The notes beneath the pieces are model-generated. The model saw nothing but the letters and a program-made list of their open reading frames with translations, did not search any database and was not told the DNA's origin. Made by a program: the position numbers and the translations under genes. 64,000 bases of DNA from MFD04716-140 sp963703125 (GTDB lineage Bacteria > Bacteroidota > Bacteroidia > Flavobacteriales > Flavobacteriaceae): NCBI GenBank assembly GCA_963703125.1, contig OY969790.1, positions 620,001-684,000 on the forward strand, given 5' to 3'. Below, one piece after another: positions 33,423-41,924 of this stretch (the first letter of the stretch is position 1; each line of letters opens with the position of its first letter).

Positions 33423-36400
33423 TTACCCCTTTTCGGCAATCCTTAAAATATCCCCAAAAACGCCTCTGGCAGTGACCGCCGAACCGGCACCAGCTCCCTG
33501 GATCACCAAGGGGTTTTCCCCATAGGATTCCGTATAGATCTCAATGATCGAATCCGAGCCTTTCACTTGACCCAATGCACTTTCCTTTGGAACCGAAACC
33601 AACTGAACATCAAGCAACCCTTTATCTTTGTGGAGATTGCCATGTAAGTCCCCTATATATCTAAGAACATGACCTGGTTTCTGGGTTCTTTTAATCTCGT
33701 TGAATTTATCATCCATTGCATCAAGATTATTTAGGAAAAAATTGACCTCTCCCTCTTGTAATATTGAAGGAATTAAATTCTCGATTTTAATATCGGAAAA
33801 TTCGTTCCGCAAATCCAGCTCCCTGGCCAGAATCAGAAGTTTTCGACCCACATCATTACCGGATAAATCCTCTCGTGGGTCGGGTTCGGTAAAACCTTTT
33901 TTCATGGCATCTTTTAAGATTGCCGAAAAAGGAGCTTCCACTTCTGAAAAAGTATTGAAAATATAGCTTAGAGAACCGGAAAATACCCCCTTTATCCTGG
34001 TAATATTTTCACCTGACAAGTGCAACAACTTAATGGTATCTATCAAAGGAAGCCCAGCACCTACATTGGTTTCGTACAAATATTGCTTCTGATTTTTATC
34101 CAGTTCTTCACGTAATAGTTGATAATAATCAAACCCTAAGGTATTTGCTATTTTATTGGATGATACCAAGTCAAACCCGTTTTCCACGAACTCAAAATAA
34201 TTGGCCACAAAATCCGTGCTGGCGGTATTATCGACCATTATTAAATTCTCCAAGTGATGTTCTTTGGCAAAATTGAAAACATCCTCAATTTTGTAAGGTT
34301 GTCCGTTTTCCTTAATAGCTGATTTCCAATTTTTGGGCAATCCGTTTTTGGTCAAAAGAGTCTTTCTTGAGTTGGAAACAGCGAACACATGCAAGTCAAT
34401 TCCCTTTCGTTTTTCAATAGTTTTTGCCGATTTTAAAATCTGGTCTACCAAGGTTCCTCCTACATTGCCATGGCCAAAAATAGCCAAGTTCACTTTCTTG
34501 CTAATCCCAAAGATTTGTCCGTGCATCACATTCAACGCCTTCTTCAAGTCCGATTTTTTAAGTACCAAGCTTACATTTTTGCCTGTAACTGTATTATTGA
34601 ACAAAAGAGGGAAAATTTGATTTTTTATCAGTGCATTGTAGGGTTTATGAAAAGTACTTAGGTCTTGGCCAACAATCGATATCACGGAAACTTGGTCCAC
34701 TACCTTTATCAGATTAATGTCCTTTGATTGAAAATCGCTATCAAATTCTCGCTGCAGGGCCATTTTGGCCTTCTGAGCCTTATCGGCATTCACCACCAGT
34801 CCAATTCCCCTCTCAGAAGATCCCTGGGAAATAATGCTGACACTGATATTATTCTCGCCAAGGGCCCGGAATATGCGTGCATCAACGCCAACCTTACCCA
34901 ATAGCCCCCTACCCTCTAAATTGATCAATGAAACATTTTCAATGACAGAAAGGGATTTTATACCCTCCCTACTGGTTTTTGCACTAATAAGAGTACCCTC
35001 ATTGTCGCGATTAAACGTATTTAAAATGCGCAGGGGAATGTTTTTTTCAATTAACGGAATAATGGTTTTTGCATGTAGAATATTGGCCCCAAAACTTGCA
35101 AGTTCATTGGCCTCGGCGTAGGAGAGTTCCGAAATGCGTTTGGCGTCAGGGACAAAATCTGGATTGGCCGTAAAAATACCATCGACATGGGTGTAATTTT
35201 GTAGTTCATCGGCATCTAGAAAATTGGCTATCAAGGCAGCAGAATAATTACTGCCATTTCTTCCCAACGTAGTGGTTTCATCATCTATCGTAGATCCAAT
35301 AAAGCCGGTAATGACCGGCACAGAATCAACCTGTAAATTATTGAATTCCCTTAAAACATTTTCTTTGGAAATTGACTCCAAAACATGGGCATCACCAAAG
35401 GTATTGTCCGTTTTAATGAGTCTTCTTGTATCAATAAAAACCGCATTTATACCGTTTCCTATCAGCAATTTTGTCAGTAATTTTGCGGATATCAACTCAC
35501 CAAAGGCCAGTACTTGATCTTTAATTTTTGCGCTGTAATCACCCAATAGATTTACACCATCAAACAACTTGATCAATGCCGCATAATCTTCGGAGAGACT
35601 TATATTTTTAAACGTGTGCGTCTGGTAATTTTCGAAAGCCTTAAAATCGAAAGAATAATCCTCTCCATTTGCAGCTTTTTCCAGAATTTTTTCGAGATCA
35701 TCAGTAGCCTTTTCCCTTGCGGAAACTACAACCGCAATATTTTCTTGGTTATTAACCTTTGACTTGATGATTTCAAGTACATTTCCCAGACCTTCACCAT
35801 TACCCAAAGACTTTCCTCCAAATTTTAGGACTTTTAATCTCTGACTTTTTCCGTTTTGATTAAAAATCCCACTAAGAAGTTTTTGCATTTGACCGAACTC
35901 GATAAGAAATGCATCGTGCCCATGTAAGGATCGAATCTCCCCATACGTTACATTGCTATTGGCCTGCGCCAATTGTCTAAAGGTTTCCTTGTTCTCCTTG
36001 GCCGTAAAAAATAAATCCGAATCAACCCCAATAATATGAATATTGGTATCACTATTTTGTAAATCAAGAAAGGGTTGCCCACCATTTCTGGTAACATCAA
36101 TTGTCCTTAAAAGCTGGTTCATTAATTTATAGGCGGATAACTGAAACCGCTCCTTCAATTTTTCTCCATGGTGCATCAACCAACTCTCTACATTAAATAC
36201 TTGAAGTTCTTGGTTCGTACTTCTTTGAAATCGTTCTTTAAAGGATTCCGGAGTTCTGTAACACAACATGGCATGCATGCGAGCATCTTGCACCGGGTTT
36301 TTGGAGTTTACCAAAAATTGTTCCTGTATCTGACAATTGGCAATTAGCCAATCGGTCGATTTCCAATCCGAGGCTACCGGAATCAAATGCTCCGTTATTT

Positions 36401-36809
36401 TCGGATCAATTGCTGCCATTTCCCATGCAATCCCGCCTCCCAATGATCCACCGATAACGGCGAACAGCTTTTTAATTTTTAACTGTTCCAATCCCAACAG
36501 AAAAATTCTGGCAATGTCACCTGCCACAAAATCCTTATAATTGTCAATTACAAAGCCATCGTACCCATTGCCGGGAATATTGAACGACAATACGGTATAT
36601 TTTTGGGTGTCAATACATTTACCATCCCCTATGAGCGACGACCACCAGCCATCATTACCTGTTACGTTTGAGTTGCCCGTAAGCGCATGGTTTACAAGCA
36701 CAATTGGGGCTGAGTGCAACTTCTTTCCAAAAACCTGATATGAAAGATTTATATCTTGGGTTACACCGGTAAGTGTAACAAAATTTTTAAGGGTAAGGTG
36801 ATCTAACAT
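33423..36809 (-). CDS. Trifunctional fusion: MetX-like acyltransferase / aspartokinase / homoserine dehydrogenase
   Basis: An 1128-aa chain that joins three steps. Residues 1-320 are an alpha/beta-hydrolase of the homoserine O-acetyltransferase (MetX) family with an intact triad candidate: Ser122 in GGSLGGG, Asp265 in VDSDLFF, His298 in HGHDAFL. Residues about 325-780 are aspartokinase (KFGGKSLG, then TLGRNGSNYSAALIA) with ACT domains. Residues about 790-1128 are homoserine dehydrogenase (NLAIFGHGNVGG, EPDPREDLSGNDV). It therefore starts and ends the route aspartate to acetylhomoserine, missing only aspartate-semialdehyde dehydrogenase. The next gene, metZ, uses its product. Confidence 0.92.
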   Translation of the reverse strand: MLDHLTLKNFVTLTGVTQDINLSYQVFGKKLHSAPIVLVNHALTGNSNVTGNDGWWSSLIGDGKCIDTQKYTVLSFNIPGNGYDGFVIDNYKDFVAGDIARIFLLGLEQLKIKKLFAVIGGSLGGGIAWEMAAIDPKITEHLIPVASDWKSTDWLIANCQIQEQFLVNSKNPVQDARMHAMLCYRTPESFKERFQRSTNQELQVFNVESWLMHHGEKLKERFQLSAYKLMNQLLRTIDVTRNGGQPFLDLQNSDTNIHIIGVDSDLFFTAKENKETFRQLAQANSNVTYGEIRSLHGHDAFLIEFGQMQKLLSGIFNQNGKSQRLKVLKFGGKSLGNGEGLGNVLEIIKSKVNNQENIAVVVSAREKATDDLEKILEKAANGEDYSFDFKAFENYQTHTFKNISLSEDYAALIKLFDGVNLLGDYSAKIKDQVLAFGELISAKLLTKLLIGNGINAVFIDTRRLIKTDNTFGDAHVLESISKENVLREFNNLQVDSVPVITGFIGSTIDDETTTLGRNGSNYSAALIANFLDADELQNYTHVDGIFTANPDFVPDAKRISELSYAEANELASFGANILHAKTIIPLIEKNIPLRILNTFNRDNEGTLISAKTSREGIKSLSVIENVSLINLEGRGLLGKVGVDARIFRALGENNISVSIISQGSSERGIGLVVNADKAQKAKMALQREFDSDFQSKDINLIKVVDQVSVISIVGQDLSTFHKPYNALIKNQIFPLLFNNTVTGKNVSLVLKKSDLKKALNVMHGQIFGISKKVNLAIFGHGNVGGTLVDQILKSAKTIEKRKGIDLHVFAVSNSRKTLLTKNGLPKNWKSAIKENGQPYKIEDVFNFAKEHHLENLIMVDNTASTDFVANYFEFVENGFDLVSSNKIANTLGFDYYQLLREELDKNQKQYLYETNVGAGLPLIDTIKLLHLSGENITRIKGVFSGSLSYIFNTFSEVEAPFSAILKDAMKKGFTEPDPREDLSGNDVGRKLLILARELDLRNEFSDIKIENLIPSILQEGEVNFFLNNLDAMDDKFNEIKRTQKPGHVLRYIGDLHGNLHKDKGLLDVQLVSVPKESALGQVKGSDSIIEIYTESYGENPLVIQGAGAGSAVTARGVFGDILRIAEKG

Positions 36810-36825
36810 GTCATATTTAATAAAA

Positions 36826-36852
36826 CCCGAAAGGTTCTAAGAACCTTTCGGG
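36826..36852 (-). terminator. Terminator after metY
   Basis: A perfect 12-bp inverted repeat (CCCGAAAGGTTC, loop TAA) is followed on the minus strand by TTTTATT. It lies between the metY stop and the fusion-gene start 16 bp further on. It implies that the fusion gene has its own weak start signal or depends on read-through. Confidence 0.75.
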
Positions 36853-36861
36853 CCAACTTTA

Positions 36862-38154
36862 TTATGCTATTACTGATTTATCTATCGCGGCAAATGCATT
36901 TTCCAGATCCCCCTTCAAATCTTCAATATCCTCAAGGCCCACCGACAGGCGAATCAAGTCTTGGGTTACCCCAGCTGCCTTCTGTTGTTCTTCGTTCAAT
37001 TGCTGATGTGTAGTACTTGCCGGATGAATTATCAAGGATTTCGTATCTCCTATGTTAGCCAAAAGGGAAAATATCTTTGTGGCATCGGTTAATTTTTTGG
37101 CCGCCTCAAAACCTCCTTTTACCCCAAAAGTGAGCAATCCACTTTGTCCTTTTGGCAAATACTCTTCGGCCAAATTCTTATACTTGCTGCTTTTCAAACC
37201 GGGATAGTTGACCCAGGTGACTTCTTCTCTCTTCTCTAACCATTTTGCCAATTCCAAGGCATTTGCACTATGTTGTTTTATTCTAACGGATAAGGTCTCC
37301 AACCCTTGAATAATTTGAAAGGCATTGAACGGACTTAAGGCTCCTCCAAAATCGCGCAATCCCTCTAAAATCAACTTAAAGGTAAAAGCCGCAGCACCTA
37401 ATGCCTCACTATACAGTAAACCATGATACCCCGCCGAAGGCTCTGTAAATTCTGGAAATTTTCCATTGGTCCAGTCAAAAGTTCCGGCATCAATGATTGC
37501 CCCGCCCAATGAGGTTCCTTGTCCACCGATATACTTGGTCAAAGAATGGATCACAATATTGGCACCATGCTCTATGGGATTCAGCAAAGCTGGCGTGGCA
37601 ACGGTATTGTCAACAATAAAAGGAACCTTTGCCGCCTTGGCTTCCTTCGAAATTGCTTTTAAATCCAAAACATCCAATTTTGGATTCCCCAAAGACTCCA
37701 CAAAAAAGGCCCTTGTATTCTCTTGAACGGCATTGGCGAAATTTTTGGAATCGGCTGCATCTACAAAAGTCGTTGTAATTCCCAATCTCGGCAATGTAAC
37801 ATTCAATAAATTGAAAGTGCCACCATATAAACTACTCGAAGCAACGATATGATCTCCCGATCGTAAAAGTGTCAAAAGGCCCGTTGATATTGCGGAAGCT
37901 CCTGAGGCAAAGACCACAGCACCTATACCTCCTTCAATGGCCGCCAATCTTTGCTGCAAAATATCATTTGTGGGATTGTTTAAACGCGTATAAATAAAGC
38001 CCAATTCCCCTAGTGAAAATAAACGGGCGGCGTGGTCCGTATTGTTAAAAACGTACGAAGTGGTTTGATAAATGGGAACCGCTCTTGTACCTGATGTTTG
38101 GGTAGTGTCGTGCCCCGCGTGTAAGGCATTTGTTGAAAATTTTTGATCGCTCAT
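36862..38154 (-). CDS. metY: O-acetylhomoserine aminocarboxypropyltransferase (sulfhydrylase)
   Basis: PLP enzyme making homocysteine from O-acetylhomoserine and sulfide. At 430 aa it has the MetY length. It starts with STNALHAGHDTTQTSGTRAVPIY (first half: STNALHAGHDTT), has the YTRLNNPTND segment, the PLP lysine in HSLTKYIGGQG and the C-terminal HPASTTHQQL. It stands alone between a SAM-I riboswitch (38281-38387) and a terminator (36826-36852), so its expression should fall when SAM is abundant. Confidence 0.95.
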   Translation of the reverse strand: MSDQKFSTNALHAGHDTTQTSGTRAVPIYQTTSYVFNNTDHAARLFSLGELGFIYTRLNNPTNDILQQRLAAIEGGIGAVVFASGASAISTGLLTLLRSGDHIVASSSLYGGTFNLLNVTLPRLGITTTFVDAADSKNFANAVQENTRAFFVESLGNPKLDVLDLKAISKEAKAAKVPFIVDNTVATPALLNPIEHGANIVIHSLTKYIGGQGTSLGGAIIDAGTFDWTNGKFPEFTEPSAGYHGLLYSEALGAAAFTFKLILEGLRDFGGALSPFNAFQIIQGLETLSVRIKQHSANALELAKWLEKREEVTWVNYPGLKSSKYKNLAEEYLPKGQSGLLTFGVKGGFEAAKKLTDATKIFSLLANIGDTKSLIIHPASTTHQQLNEEQQKAAGVTQDLIRLSVGLEDIEDLKGDLENAFAAIDKSVIA

Positions 38155-38280
38155 GACAATTGATTTTTTAATGATTAAAAATTGATTAAAAAATCCAAAC
38201 CCTATTACGCCGACGTTGCGAATTAGGTTTAATCAAAGAGTTAAGAAGAAAGCGAAAAATTACGGAAGTAATTTTGTTTC

Positions 38281-38387
38281 GTTATCTGTCATACCCAAGG
38301 CATGATAGAATGTAGCACCTTCTTTGTAAAAGAACAAAGGGTTGCTAAGGTTTCAAAGGGTCTATTCCCTCCACCTTTCTTGATAAC
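38281..38387 (-). promoter_or_regulatory. SAM-I (S-box) riboswitch upstream of metY
   Basis: Minus strand: P1 arm GTTATC (38387-38382), AAGAAAGGTGGAGGGAATAG, ACCCTTTGAAACC, TTAGCAACCC, then AAGGTGCTACATTC and the closing arm GATAAC (38286-38281). All S-box landmarks are present; the P3 part is extended by a small TTTGTTCTTTTACAAAG hairpin. Downstream AAAATTAC-TTCC-GTAATTTT followed by T (38275-38256) could be the terminator of the expression platform. The rest of the gap 38155-38526 holds the promoter of this unit and no gene. Confidence 0.93.
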
Positions 38388-38417
38388 TTTCCAATACGTG
38401 TTTGAACTTTTGAATGG

Positions 38418-38447
38418 CAAATATATAGCTGGAAAATTAGAATACAA
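38418..38447 (-). promoter_or_regulatory. Promoter of the metY riboswitch transcript
   Basis: On the minus strand TTG (38447-38445), a 19-bp spacer and TATATTTG (38425-38418) match the Bacteroidota -33/-7 consensus. Transcription would begin about 20 bp before the aptamer. Confidence 0.75.
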
Positions 38448-38526
38448 TACTTTTTTCAAAAAAATTTACCATTCCTTAAAAAATGTTTTCAGGACCAAAA
38501 CCTCGGAAATAATACTAAATGGATAT

Positions 38527-39783
38527 TTACAGGTTAAAAACCGACTTGACCTTATCAATCATGTCAAGTTTTTCCCAGGTAAAAAGTTCAACCTCTTTTT
38601 CAATTCTTCCATTATAAGGCGATTCGAAAACCTTGGTGACTTTTTTGGGAGTTTTACCCATGTGACCATATGCCGCTGTTTCCAAGTAAATGGGATTTCT
38701 TAATTTCAACCGTTCTTCAATAGCGAAAGGTCTCATATCAAAAAGTTCTGCAATTTTCTTTGCAATTTCACCATCTGAAATAGCCACTTTTGAGGTACCG
38801 AACGTATCAACATAAATCGAAGTTGGTTTTACAACCCCGATCGCATAGCTAACCTGTACCAACAATTCATCGGCAACCCCGGCTGCTACCAAATTTTTGG
38901 CCGCATGCCTAGCCGCATAAGCCGCGCTCCTATCTACTTTACTTGGATCTTTGCCACTGAAAGCACCTCCTCCATGAGCTCCCTTTCCTCCATAGGTGTC
39001 CACAATTATTTTTCTACCTGTCAGTCCCGTATCACCATGCGGACCTCCTATTACGAATTTTCCGGTAGGGTTTATGTGATAATTGATTTGATCATCAAAA
39101 AGTGTCTGGATTTTTGAAGGTAATTGTTCCCTGACCTTAGGAATTAGAATTGATATAATATCTTTTTTGATTTTCGCCAACATTCTATCATCATCCGCAT
39201 CAAAGGGGTCATGTTGGGTAGATACTACAATGGTATCAATTCGTTGGGGTACATTCTCATCGGAGTATTCAATGGTAACTTGCGCCTTTGCATCGGGCCG
39301 TAAATATGGGATTTCCTTACTTTCTCTTCTTAAATCTGCAAGTGTTTGCAATATTTTATGGGAAATGTCCAACGCCAAGGGCATGTAATTTTCAGTCTCC
39401 TTGGTGGCATAACCGAACATCATTCCCTGATCCCCTGCCCCCTGTTCTTTTTTTGAACCTCGGTCCACGCCCTGGTTTATATCTTTCGATTGCTCGTGGA
39501 TCAATGAAATAACTCCACAGGAATCACCACTAAATTGATATTCCCCATTGGTATAGCCAATTTTATTAACGACATCACGGGCAATTTGCTGTAAATCTAA
39601 ATAGGTGCGACTTTTAACCTCTCCCGCCAGAATTACTTGGCCTGTAGTCACCAAAGTTTCACAGGCAACTTTGCTTTCGGGGTCGAATGCCAAAAAATTA
39701 TCCAATAAGGCATCGCTAATTTGGTCCGCTATTTTATCCGGATGACCTTCGCTTACTGATTCTGAAGTAAATAGATATGACAT
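38527..39783 (-). CDS. metK: Methionine adenosyltransferase (SAM synthetase)
   Basis: Makes S-adenosylmethionine from methionine and ATP. Starting at 39783 gives MSYLFTSESVSEGHPDKIAD, the usual beginning (an ATG at 39792 adds three residues). Further signatures are GAGDQGMMFGYA, the ATP-binding GGAFSGKDPSKVDRS and the C-terminal AYGHMG. At 418 aa it has normal length. It is transcribed separately behind a SAM-II riboswitch (39870-39940), so the enzyme's own product controls it. Confidence 0.98.
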   Translation of the reverse strand: MSYLFTSESVSEGHPDKIADQISDALLDNFLAFDPESKVACETLVTTGQVILAGEVKSRTYLDLQQIARDVVNKIGYTNGEYQFSGDSCGVISLIHEQSKDINQGVDRGSKKEQGAGDQGMMFGYATKETENYMPLALDISHKILQTLADLRRESKEIPYLRPDAKAQVTIEYSDENVPQRIDTIVVSTQHDPFDADDDRMLAKIKKDIISILIPKVREQLPSKIQTLFDDQINYHINPTGKFVIGGPHGDTGLTGRKIIVDTYGGKGAHGGGAFSGKDPSKVDRSAAYAARHAAKNLVAAGVADELLVQVSYAIGVVKPTSIYVDTFGTSKVAISDGEIAKKIAELFDMRPFAIEERLKLRNPIYLETAAYGHMGKTPKKVTKVFESPYNGRIEKEVELFTWEKLDMIDKVKSVFNL

Positions 39784-39869
39784 ACCAATCAAGTTTAATA
39801 GAAGAGCATTTAAAAATGATTGCGTGGAATACTAAAGATTCGGAAGCCCCTTAAAACTTGGCGAAACGA

Positions 39870-39940
39870 ACTGCTTTAGCATTTTTAAATCTGAAAAAAT
39901 ATTCAGAATCTCGAGGTTGCAATCAGTCAAATCCTTCCTC
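39870..39940 (-). promoter_or_regulatory. SAM-II riboswitch upstream of metK
   Basis: Minus strand: P1 arm GAGG (39940-39937), then GATTTGACTGATTGCAA, closing arm CCTC (39916-39913), an inserted hairpin TCTGAA/TTCAGA (39907-39890) and TTTAAAAATGCTAAAGCAGT (39889-39870). GATTTnA...TTGCA and GCTAAAG are the SAM-II conserved blocks. The loop bases ACTG can pair with CAGT right after GCTAAAG, the position of the SAM-II pseudoknot. The remaining leader to the metK start is about 87 nt; its bases GCAATCATTTTT (about 39810) are complementary to TGATTGC of the aptamer, a possible alternative pairing. Confidence 0.82.
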
Positions 39941-39955
39941 ATGAATAATAGAATT

Positions 39956-39963
39956 CAAAGGTA
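39956..39963 (-). promoter_or_regulatory. Candidate -7 box for the metK transcript
   Basis: TACCTTTG on the minus strand fits TAnnTTTG and would start transcription about 10 bp before the SAM-II aptamer. No clear -33 TTG. Confidence 0.55.
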
Positions 39964-40036
39964 CATATTTGTTTAAGAAATAAAAATTATGCCTCAAAAT
40001 AATATACATGGTATTTCAACAACTATTCTTTTACAA

Positions 40037-40061
40037 GCACAATATACTTTGTATATTGTGC
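40037..40061. promoter_or_regulatory. Perfect 11-bp inverted repeat upstream of the deoxynucleoside kinase
   Basis: GCACAATATAC and its exact inverse GTATATTGTGC are separated by TTT, 43 bp before the kinase start. No T-tract follows in either direction, so an operator or a 5'-leader hairpin is more likely than a terminator. Nothing else is recognised between 39964 and 40104. Confidence 0.5.
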
Positions 40062-40104
40062 GCCATCTCTTTAAAATAAAACCAACCATTAAAATAGAAC
40101 GGGA

Positions 40105-40719
40105 ATGCATATTGCTGTTGCAGGAAATATAGGTGCGGGGAAAACTACATTGACAAAATTATTGTCCAAACATTATAAATGGGAGGCGCATTTTGAGGAT
40201 GTTGTGGACAATCCATATTTAGACGATTTCTACAATCAAATGGAGCGTTGGAGCTTTAACCTTCAGATTTACTTCTTGAACAGCAGGTATCGCCAAATCT
40301 TAAAAATTAGGGAAAGTGGCAAGAATATAATCCAAGATAGGACCATTTACGAGGATGCCTTTATTTTCGCTCCGAACCTACATGCAATGGGCTTGATGAC
40401 CAACAGGGATTTTACAAACTACACAAGTCTTTTTGAATTAATGGAGAGCTTGGTTCAGCCTCCAGACCTGTTGATCTATCTCAGAAGTTCAATCCCCAAC
40501 CTAGTAAAACAAATTCATAAAAGAGGTAGGGAGTATGAAAATTCCATTTCCATAGATTATCTAAGTCGCTTGAATGAGCGGTACGAGGCATGGGCACATA
40601 CGTATGAAAAAGGTAATTTGCTGGTGATCGATGTGGATGATCTTGACTTTGTGGACAAGCCCGAGGATTTGGGCATCGTAATCAATAAAATTGATGCTGA
40701 AATTCACGGATTGTTCTAG
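40105..40719 (+). CDS. Deoxynucleoside kinase
   Basis: Phosphorylates deoxynucleosides for the salvage route to dNTPs (deoxyadenosine/deoxyguanosine kinase family). The 204-aa protein starts with the P-loop MHIAVAGNIGAGKTTL, has ERWSFNLQIYFLNSRYRQ, the DRTIYED motif (DR[ST] region) and a lid region RGREYENSI near residue 135. The preferred base cannot be decided from the sequence. It is a single gene behind a notable inverted repeat. Other nucleotide genes in the window are nupC, thyA and folA. Confidence 0.92.
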   Translation: MHIAVAGNIGAGKTTLTKLLSKHYKWEAHFEDVVDNPYLDDFYNQMERWSFNLQIYFLNSRYRQILKIRESGKNIIQDRTIYEDAFIFAPNLHAMGLMTNRDFTNYTSLFELMESLVQPPDLLIYLRSSIPNLVKQIHKRGREYENSISIDYLSRLNERYEAWAHTYEKGNLLVIDVDDLDFVDKPEDLGIVINKIDAEIHGLF

Positions 40720-40741
40720 AAAATCATAAGCAAGTAAAGTT

Positions 40742-41749
40742 TTACTTTGTAAATCCGTTTTCGTGGGCATGCCTAATGGCATCCTCACTGCTGCCGACCA
40801 GTAAAATCGGAATGGAATTAAAACCATCTACCAAGCCCTTTACCCGAGACATTCTTTCCTCATGAGCTACATTTCGTAAATAAATCGCCTTTATTCTCTG
40901 AGGATATTTATTGGCAATGTCAATATATATATCTGCATCTTGCTCACCGCTGTCGCCGATCAAAATGAATGGCAGCTCAGAATAGGCTTTGAGAATATTT
41001 AAAATTTCATGTTGCTTATGAGGCTTTCCAGGCAAGACTTTCTTGTTCCAAAAACTTGACATACTTCTTAGTAGAATGGGTCCTTTTGGAAAATTATTCG
41101 TTTTAAGGAACAGTTCAAGGTATCTGTATAAATTCCATGGACTGTGGCTCACATAAAAAATAGGGTTCGCATTCTCACCAGATTTACCACGATGTAAGAG
41201 ATGATAGAAGTCCGCAGCACCCTCAAGGGGTTTCCTTTTGGAGGCATTTTTAAAAACAGTGTTCAAGATTACCTTCCATTTTAGGGAAGATACCACGCCT
41301 GTATGAAGAATGGTGTCATCAATATCGCTTATGACACCAAAATCGGCATTCTTGGAAGGAATCAACATTTCTCCCGGGAAGCGATTTTGTCCTATTATTT
41401 CACTTTTAAGTCGTGCATCGGAATAGGAAATTTCGAATGATAACCACCCTTCCTCATTGGTCAGATTCGCTAGGCCCTCCAAAGGTTCATCAACAAGATA
41501 GTATCCTTCACGGTCCGTTTTTCCGTTTATTATTCTATTATCAGAAAGCTTTATGGCTATCGGAGTATCCCTAATTTCATCGGTTTCAAAACGCTTATAG
41601 GTATTCCATAAAAGCTTTAAGAACCCCTTTTCCGACAAATCGATTTCCTCATCTTCCAATGCCCTTCCGCGAGCGTATAAATGCAAATCGCTTCCATAGG
41701 ATTGAAATGCAATTATTTGAAGTTTATCTTTTTTTCCAAACCAACCCAT
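40742..41749 (-). CDS. App1-type phosphatase domain protein
   Basis: Contains the phosphatidate phosphatase APP1 catalytic domain (DUF2183), a haloacid-dehalogenase-like fold. The nucleophile motif is DIDDTILHTGVV near residue 140, SHSPWNLY is the second motif, LPGKPHKQHEI carries the conserved Lys, and IGDSGEQDADIY is the acidic third motif. No signal peptide or membrane segment is visible. I place the start at 41749 (MGWFGKK). Fungal App1 dephosphorylates phosphatidate; the bacterial substrate is not known. Convergent with the kinase, divergent from tonB. Confidence 0.87.
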   Translation of the reverse strand: MGWFGKKDKLQIIAFQSYGSDLHLYARGRALEDEEIDLSEKGFLKLLWNTYKRFETDEIRDTPIAIKLSDNRIINGKTDREGYYLVDEPLEGLANLTNEEGWLSFEISYSDARLKSEIIGQNRFPGEMLIPSKNADFGVISDIDDTILHTGVVSSLKWKVILNTVFKNASKRKPLEGAADFYHLLHRGKSGENANPIFYVSHSPWNLYRYLELFLKTNNFPKGPILLRSMSSFWNKKVLPGKPHKQHEILNILKAYSELPFILIGDSGEQDADIYIDIANKYPQRIKAIYLRNVAHEERMSRVKGLVDGFNSIPILLVGSSEDAIRHAHENGFTK

Positions 41750-41924
41750 AGGCATCAAATATAGCAAATGGTCCGGTGTTTTTCTTAGTGTATACCTTTT
41801 TGATAGATCATTCCCTCAATCAAAAGTCCTTCTCACTCATTGGTCATTTTATTTATGGTTCTATAAACCTAGGTTTAAGTATTGTTTAACCCCTCTATCC
41901 TTTGATAGATAAAAACCTTGAGTT

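Noticed and set aside
38302..38703. Plus-strand frame across the metY riboswitch and the metK end
   Set aside because: It is the antisense of a SAM-I riboswitch and of metK, with no recognisable product.
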